Positions 55,578-61,362 of a stretch of DNA of 61,362 bases are shown piece by piece. The DNA lies in assembly GCF_001942465.1 (NCBI RefSeq), contig NZ_MKJY01000177.1:1-61362 (forward strand). The letters run 5' to 3'. Source of the DNA: Actinomadura sp. CNU-125 (GTDB lineage Bacteria > Actinomycetota > Actinomycetes > Streptosporangiales > Streptosporangiaceae). Each line of letters begins with the position of its first letter. Within the stretch, counting starts at the first letter, position 1. Under the pieces are notes generated by a model. It was given only the letters and a program-made list of their open reading frames with translations. It had not been told where the DNA came from and did no database searches. A program made the translations under genes and the position numbers.

Positions 55578-56186
55578 TCAGCCGTGGACGGCGAGGTGGA
55601 CGATCGCGGAGATCAGCCGGTCGAGGTCGGCGCCGTGCGTGCCGTCGTCGCAGACGAGGTGCCGGGCGACCAGGCCGTCGAAGCCCCCCAGGAAGAGGCG
55701 GCCGAGCGTCCCGGCGTCGGTGGCCAGGACGACGCCGGTCTCGGCGGCCAGGCCGGTGACCAGCTCGGCGGCGGTCCGCTCTATGGCGAGCTGGTGCTCG
55801 TGCAGGCTCTCGCGGATGTCGGGATCGCGCGAGCCGATGGCGGTCAGCTCGTCGAACACGCGGAACCGTCCGGGGCGCTCGGCGTAGGTGTCCCACAGCG
55901 CCCGCGCCATGATCCGGACGGACGCCGCGAAGCCCTCCGCGCCGGGCGCGGCCTCGGCGGGCGCGGCGGCGCAGACCCGGTCGATCATCTCCCCGGCGAG
56001 CCGCTCGACGACCGCGCCGTACAGGTCGCGCTTGGTGCCGAACGTGTAGTGGACGGTCGCCTGCGCGACGCCCAGTTCGGCGGCGATGGCCCGGGTGCTG
56101 CCGGCCTCGACGCCCTTGCGCGCCATCAGGTCGATGGCCGCCTCGACGAGCTGTGGACGCCGCTCGGCGGCGGGGACGTGCGCCAT
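55578..56186 (-). CDS. TetR/AcrR family transcriptional regulator
   Basis: A 202-residue TetR protein (PQLVEAAIDLMARKGVEAGSTRAIAAELGVAQATVHYTFGTKRDLYGAV). The C-terminal domain is of the BetI/QacR-like kind (RPGRFRVFDELTAIG). ATG 56186 lies 8 nt after TAACCT on the minus strand, again suggesting a leaderless mRNA. It is divergent from the MMPL transporter gene, so it probably represses that transporter. Confidence 0.9.
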   Translation of the reverse strand: MAHVPAAERRPQLVEAAIDLMARKGVEAGSTRAIAAELGVAQATVHYTFGTKRDLYGAVVERLAGEMIDRVCAAAPAEAAPGAEGFAASVRIMARALWDTYAERPGRFRVFDELTAIGSRDPDIRESLHEHQLAIERTAAELVTGLAAETGVVLATDAGTLGRLFLGGFDGLVARHLVCDDGTHGADLDRLISAIVHLAVHG

Positions 56187-56311
56187 GGCACCCAAGGTTA
56201 CCGAGGTTCGGCGGGACGTGACGGCCTTCACCTTGTCGACCGACTTGTTCAAACGACTCAGTCGTACGTACAGTCGACGGCGGGACTTCGACGTTCGAGG
56301 GGGACGACCGC

Positions 56312-58432
56312 ATGACGAACCTGCTGCACCGGCTGGGACGCCTCGCCTACCGGCGGCGCGTCGCGGTGCTCGCGTGCTGGCTGGCGCTGCTCGCCGCGCT
56401 CGGCGGCGCGGCCGCCGCGTACTCGGGGACGGTCGGCGAGGAGTACCGGGTCCCCGGCACCGAGGCGCAGGAGACCCTCGACCGCATCGCCGGGACGCTG
56501 CCCGAGTACGCCAACGCGTCCGGACGGATCGTGCTCGCGGCGCCGCACGGCGAACGGCTCGGCGCGGGCGACGTCCGTCGGTCGTGCGGGAGGTCGCGGG
56601 GGTGCCGGGCGTCGCGGAGACCGTCGACCCGTTCGCGGCCAGGGCCGTCTCGCCGGACGGGCGCATCGCGCTCGTCCAGGTCGTGTTCGACCGGCGCAAC
56701 GACGCGCTGGGGGAGGCGCCGCGCGAGGCGGTGCGGGACGCGCGAACGCGGCGGCGGCGGGCCCCGGGCTGCGGGCCGAGTACGGCGGGGACGCCTTCAT
56801 GCCGGACGTCGAGGTCGGCGGGGCGGGCGAGATCGTGGGCGTCGGCGTCGCGGTCGTCGTGCTGCTGATCACGTTCGGGTCGCTGGTCGCCGCCGGGCTG
56901 CCGCTGCTCAGCGCGCTCGCGGGCGTCGGCGTCGGGATGGCCGGGCTGTACGCGCTGACCGGCCCGCTGGAGATCATCTCGACCGCGCCGGTGCTCGCGC
57001 TCATGATCGGGTTGGCCGTCGGGATCGACTACGCGCTGTTCGTGCTGTCGCGGCACCGGCAGTACCTCGCCGCCGGGCTCGACCCCGAGGACGCCGCCGC
57101 GCGCGCGACCGGCACCGCGGGCGGCGCCGTCGTGTTCGCGGGCGCCACGGTCGTGGTCGCGCTCGCCGGGCTCGCCGTCGCGAACGTCCCGTTCCTCACG
57201 GTCATGGGCCTGTCGGCGGCCGGTGTGGTGATCGTCGCGGTGCTCGCCGCGCTCACCCTGCTGCCCGCGCTGCTCGGCTTCGCGGGCCGCGCCGTCGCCC
57301 GGTTCGCGTCCCCGGGCTGCGCGGGGGCGCCCGGGACGGGGCCGCGGGGTTCGGCGCTGCGCTGGGCGCGGCTCGTCGTGCGGCGGCCCGTGCCCGTCCT
57401 GCTCGCCGGCCTCGCCCTCGTCGGGATCATGGCGGTGCCCGCCCTCGACCTGCGGCTCGGCCTGCCGGCGCCGGGTCCTACCCGGAGGACGCCACCGCCC
57501 GCCAGGCCGCCGACCTGACCGCCGAGGGGTTCGGGCCCGGCTTCAACGGTCCGCTGATCGCCGTCGTGGACGGCGGCCCCGCCGCGGCGGAGCGGGCGGT
57601 CGCGCACCTGTCCGCGCTGCCGGACGTCGCCGCCGTCCTGCCGCCCGGCACCTCGCCGGACGGCCGGACGACCGCCGTCACCGTCGTCCCCGAGCACGGC
57701 CCCGACTCCGCGGCCACCGCGGACCTCGTCGAGGCGATGCGCGCCGAACCGGGCGTCGCCGTCACCGGCACGACCGCCGCGAACATCGACGTCTCGCAGA
57801 AGCTGCGGGACGCGCTGCCGCCCTTCCTCGCGGTGATCACGGTGATCTCGCTGGCGCTGCTCGCGCTCGCGTTCCGGTCGGTGCTCGTCCCGGTCAAGGC
57901 CGTCGCCGGGTTCCTGCTCAGCGTCGCGGCGTCCCTCGGCGCCGTCGTCGCCGTGTACCAGTGGGGGTGGCTCGCGGACGCCGTCCCGGTCAACAAGGTC
58001 GGGCCGGTCGCGAGCTTCCTGCCGATCCTGCTGATCGCCGTGCTGTTCGGGCTCGCGATGGACTACCAGGTGTTCCTCGTGTCGCGGATGCGCGAGGTCC
58101 ACGCGGCGGGCGCGGACGCCCGGACGGCCGTCGTCTCGGGCTTCGCCGACGGCGCCCGCGTCGTGACGGCCGCCGCGCTCATCATGATCGCGGTGTTCGG
58201 CGGGTTCGTCGCCTCGCCCGACCCGATCGTCCAGTCGATGGGGTTCGCGCTCGCCGTCGGCGTCGCGGTCGACGCGTTCGTCGTCCGGATGGCGCTCGTC
58301 CCCGCCGTCATGGCGCTGCTCGGCCGCGCCGCCTGGTGGTTCCCGCGGCCGCTCGACCGGATCGTCCCGCACGTCGACCTGGAGGGCACCGAGAGGGAAC
58401 CCGAACCCGAATCCGAACCGGCGCGGGTCTGA
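56312..58432 (+). CDS. MMPL family RND transporter (three frame changes)
   Basis: A membrane transporter of about 707 residues with two copies of the RND-like membrane domain: one membrane helix near the start (VAVLACWLALLAALGGAAAAY), first block VVVLLITFGSLVAAGLPLL with GIDYALFVLSRHRQ, second block with FLAVITVISLALLALAFRS and GLAMDYQVFLVSRMREV, the last two being MMPL signatures. The frame goes 2 to 1 near 56577, 1 to 3 near 56742 and 3 to 2 near 57475; three lost bases leave the total length (2121) a multiple of three. Each change is bridged by family-like sequence. MMPL proteins export lipids or drugs; the divergent TetR suggests efflux. Confidence 0.87.
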   Translation: MTNLLHRLGRLAYRRRVAVLACWLALLAALGGAAAAYSGTVGEEYRVPGTEAQETLDRIAGTLPEYANASGRIVLAAPHGERLGAGDVRRSCGRSRGCRASRRPSTRSRPGPSRRTGASRSSRSCSTGATTRWGRRRARRCGTRERGGGGPRAAGRVRRGRLHAGRRGRRGGRDRGRRRRGRRAADHVRVAGRRRAAAAQRARGRRRRDGRAVRADRPAGDHLDRAGARAHDRVGRRDRLRAVRAVAAPAVPRRRARPRGRRRARDRHRGRRRRVRGRHGRGRARRARRRERPVPHGHGPVGGRCGDRRGARRAHPAARAARLRGPRRRPVRVPGLRGGARDGAAGFGAALGAARRAAARARPARRPRPRRDHGGARPRPAARPAGAGSYPEDATARQAADLTAEGFGPGFNGPLIAVVDGGPAAAERAVAHLSALPDVAAVLPPGTSPDGRTTAVTVVPEHGPDSAATADLVEAMRAEPGVAVTGTTAANIDVSQKLRDALPPFLAVITVISLALLALAFRSVLVPVKAVAGFLLSVAASLGAVVAVYQWGWLADAVPVNKVGPVASFLPILLIAVLFGLAMDYQVFLVSRMREVHAAGADARTAVVSGFADGARVVTAAALIMIAVFGGFVASPDPIVQSMGFALAVGVAVDAFVVRMALVPAVMALLGRAAWWFPRPLDRIVPHVDLEGTEREPEPESEPARV

Positions 58433-58449
58433 GGCGTGCGGCGCACGGC

Positions 58450-58564
58450 TAAGGCGTCCGGTCCGCCGGAACTAGGGAGTCGTGCCGATGTGGGGGCGGG
58501 CGCCTTAGGACGAACCTTTTGGATGTCGGGCCGGACACGCGGCCCGGCGGACGGAAGGAACGTC
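58450..58564 (+). promoter_or_regulatory. Shared upstream module, copy B
   Basis: Contains TAAGGCG (58450-58456) and CGCCTTA (58501-58507) separated by exactly 44 bp, the 20-bp block (58498-58517) identical to copy A, GATGTCGGGCC (58522-58532) and GGCCCGGCGGA (58541-58551), which can pair CGGGCC/GGCCCG, then AAGGAA as ribosome-binding site. The loop between the last two blocks differs from copy A (GGACACGC against GCGAG-type), so the stem but not the loop is conserved. Confidence 0.7.
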
Positions 58565-58744
58565 GTGTACCACAACGACATCATGTACGCGCTCATGCGG
58601 GAGCGGGCGCGGGACATGCGGAGCGAGGGCGAGGCCGCGCGCGCCGGACGGAGGGCGCGCCGGGCCCGCGAGTACTGGGCGGACCGGATGCCGGTCCCCG
58701 GCCGGATCCGCCGCCCGCGCCCCGCGACCCCCCGGGACGCGTAA
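58565..58744 (+). CDS. Small basic protein B (59 residues)
   Basis: A 59-residue Arg-rich protein starting VYHNDIMYALMRERARDMRS, with a central helix R-S-E-G-E-A-A-R-A-G-R-R-A-R-R-A and a Pro/Arg-rich tail. It resembles a common but uncharacterised class of short actinobacterial proteins with the M-Y-x-x-x-x-x-x-L-x-R-E-R-x-R-D-M/L start. It aligns with protein A at 35629 over the helix and shares that gene's upstream module. GTG 58565 is 4 nt after AAGGAA. An upstream ATG would run through the conserved promoter module and is unlikely. Function unknown. Confidence 0.72.
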   Translation: MYHNDIMYALMRERARDMRSEGEAARAGRRARRAREYWADRMPVPGRIRRPRPATPRDA

Positions 58745-58834
58745 GTAAGTGCGGCTGTCAAGCCTGGAATTTGCCGGAAGGCGTGATTAGCGTCGCCGGT
58801 GATCGGTGTCATCCGTCTGCGGAAGGACCCCAGA

Positions 58835-59221
58835 ATGTCCCTTGACGTGACCCCGGAACTCCTCGAGACGGCCCAGCGCGGCGAGGTCGACGACGCCGCC
58901 TTCGTCGAATGCATCAGAACGTCGCTCCCGTACGCGTGGGAGATGATCGGCGGCCTGGTGGCGCGGCTGCAGGTCGACGGCGGCGACTTCGCCGACAACC
59001 TGACGCCGCCGCCGGACGAGCAGGCGCGCGGGCAGCTCCTGCGCGTCCTCGCCAGCGACGCCATGCGCGGCACCCTGGAGCGCTACTTCGGCGTGAAGCT
59101 CGCCTTCCAGAACTGCCACCGCGTCGCGGTGTTCCCGACCGGGAACGACGCGGCCTACGACAAGTTCGTCACCGCCCGCGAGCAGATCCTCAACCAGTCG
59201 CCCGAACTGCGCGACTGCTGA
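58835..59221 (+). CDS. SCO5389 family protein
   Basis: A 128-residue soluble protein highly like the conserved actinobacterial SCO5389 family: SLDVTPELLETAQRGEVDDAAFV, RTSLPYAWEMIGGLVARL, TPPPDEQARGQLLRVLASDAMRG, VKLAFQNCHRVAVFP and the ending NQSPELRDC. Function unknown. It lies near nucS as, from memory, in Streptomyces. ATG 58835 has GGAAGGA upstream; an earlier ATG at 58799 lacks family similarity. Confidence 0.9.
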   Translation: MSLDVTPELLETAQRGEVDDAAFVECIRTSLPYAWEMIGGLVARLQVDGGDFADNLTPPPDEQARGQLLRVLASDAMRGTLERYFGVKLAFQNCHRVAVFPTGNDAAYDKFVTAREQILNQSPELRDC

Positions 59222-59234
59222 CCCCCGCGACACG

Positions 59235-59273
59235 GCGGCCCCGCGCTCCGGCCGACGCCGGGCGCGGGGCCGC
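59235..59273. terminator. Bidirectional terminator after the SCO5389-like gene
   Basis: GCGGCCCCGCGC (59235-59246) pairs perfectly with GCGCGGGGCCGC (59262-59273); the loop itself holds CCGG/CCGG. It lies between convergent genes. Confidence 0.8.
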
Positions 59274-59277
59274 GCCG

Positions 59278-60251
59278 TCAGCGGAGGCGGGGGAGGACCT
59301 CGGCGCCCAGGCGGGCGATGTTGTCGAGGGTGGCGCGGCGGGAACCGGCGGCCTCCACGAGCAGGATGAAGTGCTCGATGCCGGTGCGTTCCGCCGTGGC
59401 GGCGAGCGCGGACGCGCAGTCGTCCGGGGAACCGACCGGGTGCAGGTCGCACATCCGGCGCGTGTACCCGACGGGGTCGCGGGACGGGCGCGGACGATCG
59501 TCCACCGGGACGTACCCGTCCAGACCGGGCCCGAGCCACGGGGGCATCCGTTCGAGGAGTGTGTCGACGGCTTCGTCCCGCGAATCGGCGACCTGTGCGA
59601 GATGCGTGGAGATGTGCGGGACGCCCGGGACGCCGTACCGTTCGACCGCCGCGGCCTTCTCCTCGTCGTCGACGTGCATCCCCAGCAGCATCGGCAGACC
59701 ACGGGACGACGCCAGCCGCTCGGTCTCGCGTGACGTGCAGGCCACCGCGACCGGAGGCGGTGCAAGCGCGCGCGGACGACCGGCACTTCGCGGAAGTCGA
59801 ACTGCTCGCCCGTCCACGACACCCGGTCGGAGCGGAGCCACTCCAAGAGAAGGTCGACGGATTCGGCGAAGCCGTGCTCGTAGCGGGGGAGCCCGGTGCC
59901 GAACACTTCGAGGTCGCGCCACGGCCCGCCGCGTCCGACGCCGAGGCGGAACCGCCCGTCCGAGACCAGGGACAGCATCGCCGCCTGCTCGGCCAGCGCG
60001 ACCGGATGCTGCGTGGACAGCACGCTGACGGCCGTCCCCACGTGGACGCGGCGGGTCACGCCCAGCAGATGCCCGGCCATGACCGTCGCGGACGGTACGA
60101 CCCCGTACGACATGAAATGGTGTTCGGCGAGCCACACGTCGTCGAACCCGGCCCGTTCGGCGGCGACGGCCGCCTCCACCGTGCGGGCCAAGGCGGCGGC
60201 GTCGTCCTGCCCGGGGAAACGGGCGGCGAGGAGGAAGATTCCGAAGCGCAC
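59278..60251 (-). CDS. LLM class flavin (F420)-dependent oxidoreductase (frameshift near 59762)
   Basis: A luciferase-like TIM-barrel protein of about 324 residues: RFGIFLLAARFPGQDD, GFDDVWLAEHHFMSYGVVPSA, VHVGTAVSVLSTQHPVALAEQAAML, GRFRLGVGRGGPWRDLEVFG, then in another frame PPPVAVACTSRETERLASSRGLPMLLG and TAERTGIEHFILLVE. One base lost near 59762 joins the parts; length 974 is one short of a multiple of three. The substrate is unknown, F420 or FMN as cofactor cannot be told. GTG 60251 starts at the canonical N-terminus; ATG 60308 is possible but overlaps the divergent gene's start. Confidence 0.86.
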
Positions 60252-60306
60252 GTCCCGGTCGTACCCGGCATCGGCCCCACCGGAGCGTTCTGCCAGACTG
60301 CGAACC

Positions 60307-61362
60307 ATGACGAGTGGGACGAGCGGGTCGTTCAGCAAGGTCGGGGTCGTCGGACTGGGCACCATGGGCGCGGGCATCGCCGAGGTGCTGGCGCGCGGCG
60401 GCCTCGCGGTCGTCGGCATCGAGATCAACGCGGACGCGCTGGAGCGCGGGCGCGGGCACCTGGAGTCCTCGACCGGACGCGCCGTCAAGCGCGGCCGGCT
60501 CACCGCCGACGGGCAGCGCGAGATCCTCGACCGGATCACCCTGTCCACCGACTTCGCCGACCTCGGCGACTGCGACCTCGTCGTCGAGGCCGTCCCCGAA
60601 CGGCTCGACCTCAAGCGCAAGGTGTTCGCCGAACTCGACCGCGTCTGCCGCGCCGACGCCGTCCTCGCCACCAACACCTCGTCCCTGTCGGTCACCGACA
60701 TCGCCGTCACCACCGGACGCCCCGACAAGATCGTCGGCGTGCACTTCTTCAACCCCGCGCCGGTCATGAAGCTGGTCGAGGTCATCCGGACGGTCCGGAC
60801 CGAGCCCGCGGCCGTCGAACGCGTCGCGGCGCTCGTCGCCGACCTCGGCAAGACGCCCGTCACGATCGGCGACCGCGCCGGGTTCGTCGCCAACCGCCTC
60901 CTGTTCGGCTACCTGAACCAGGCGGCGGGGATGCTCGAATCCGGGCACGCCACCCGCGACGACATCGACACCGCGATGAAGGCGGGCGCCGGGCTGCCGA
61001 TGGGCCCGTTCACGCTCATGGACCTCATCGGCCTCGACACCTGCCTCGAAGTGCTCGAAGCCGTGTACGCCGAGTCCCGCGACCGCCGCCACGCCCCGTC
61101 GCCGCTGCTGCGCGAACTCGTCACCGCCGGGCTGCTCGGCCGCAAGACCGGCGCGGCTTCTACGACCACGGCGCCGCCGCCGAACCCGCCGGGACGCGCC
61201 CGCGGCGCCGCGCCCGTCGTCGGCGTCCTCGGCACCGGCCCGCTCGCCGACGCCCTCGCCGCGCTCGCCGCCCGCGCCGACGTGCAGGTCCGGACGCCGC
61301 GGACGCCTCGCCGACTGCGACCTCGTCATCGAGGCCGCGCAGGACGCCGAAGCCGGGCGCGC
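60307..61362 (+). CDS. 3-hydroxyacyl-CoA (3-hydroxybutyryl-CoA) dehydrogenase, partial and frame-broken at its end
   Basis: From ATG 60307 frame 1 reads SKVGVVGLGTMGAGIAEVLA (NAD site), LVVEAVPERLDLKRKVF, ATNTSSLSVTDIA, VGVHFFNPAPVMKLVEVI (catalytic His region), GFVANRLLF and GLPMGPFTLMDLIGLDTCL. At 61151 one C is missing: R-K-T-G-R-G-F-Y-D-H resumes in frame 3. A second Rossmann-like start VVGVLGTGPLADALAALA then appears in frame 1 and C-D-L-V-I-E-A-A in frame 2, so more bases are lost and the protein is a two-domain form that runs past the window. It oxidises 3-hydroxyacyl-CoA in fatty acid or butyrate metabolism. A -10-like CAGACT lies 7 nt before the ATG. Confidence 0.86.
   Translation, partial: MTSGTSGSFSKVGVVGLGTMGAGIAEVLARGGLAVVGIEINADALERGRGHLESSTGRAVKRGRLTADGQREILDRITLSTDFADLGDCDLVVEAVPERLDLKRKVFAELDRVCRADAVLATNTSSLSVTDIAVTTGRPDKIVGVHFFNPAPVMKLVEVIRTVRTEPAAVERVAALVADLGKTPVTIGDRAGFVANRLLFGYLNQAAGMLESGHATRDDIDTAMKAGAGLPMGPFTLMDLIGLDTCLEVLEAVYAESRDRRHAPSPLLRELVTAGLLGRKTGAASTTTAPPPNPPGRARGAAPVVGVLGTGPLADALAALAARADVQVRTPRTPRRLRPRHRGRAGRRSRAR

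Overview
The window is high-GC (about 70% or more by eye) actinobacterial chromosome. The gene order resembles, from memory, the Streptomyces core from the lysA/thr/rho genes through the atp operon to nucS. Protein style, abundant TetR/LysR regulators and a WhiJ/DUF397 locus suggest a Thermomonosporaceae/Streptosporangiales-type organism (Actinomadura-like). That genus placement is an inference. No rRNA, CRISPR array, insertion sequence or prophage was seen.

Layout. 1-5.4 kb: the end of an unknown gene, an SDR oxidoreductase, the sulfate-activation pair cysD-cysNC closed by a terminator that overlaps its own stop codon, then a divergent VOC protein/TetR pair with two tandem operators. 5.45-14.1 kb: tRNA-Arg(CCG), a single-domain response regulator, nrtL (an ArgS-like protein without a catalytic core), lysA, hom, thrC, thrB and rho. 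14.3-19.8 kb: a DesK-type kinase with its NarL-type regulator, then rpmE, prfA, prmC and a Sua5/YrdC protein with a disordered tail. 19.8-33.2 kb: a repeat-rich spacer, a DUF2207-like gene, a WecA/MraY-type transferase, the F1Fo ATP synthase operon (atpI-like, atpZ-like, atpBEFHAGDC), a DUF2550 protein and a secreted M28 peptidase. 33.2-53.8 kb: after the PduO-type cobalamin adenosyltransferase comes an accessory segment with a GMC oxidoreductase, aldehyde dehydrogenase, several regulator-plus-target divergent pairs, a class A beta-lactamase, a WhiJ-like locus with three tandem DUF397 genes, an orphan SecY paralogue and a secreted protein. 53.9-61.4 kb: nucS, ArsR/SRPBCC, TetR/MMPL, a small basic protein, a SCO5389-like protein, an F420-type oxidoreductase and the start of a 3-hydroxyacyl-CoA dehydrogenase.

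Three themes stand out. (1) Two tiny basic proteins at 35.7 kb and 58.6 kb share a near-identical upstream module, including an inverted pair TAAGGCG-N44-CGCCTTA with the same spacing, so they look like a co-regulated paralogous family. (2) At least eleven genes, including essential ones (atpD, rho), lose their frame, and for ten of them the gene length misses a multiple of three by exactly the number of missing bases (three lost bases in the MMPL gene). Every case is explained by lost bases, so sequencing or assembly error is the leading explanation, and the affected CDS entries should be read as intact genes. (3) About a dozen genes, mostly regulators, have a TAnnnT-type -10 box only 6-8 nt before the start codon, implying leaderless mRNAs, and most divergent regulator/target pairs carry clear palindromic operators.
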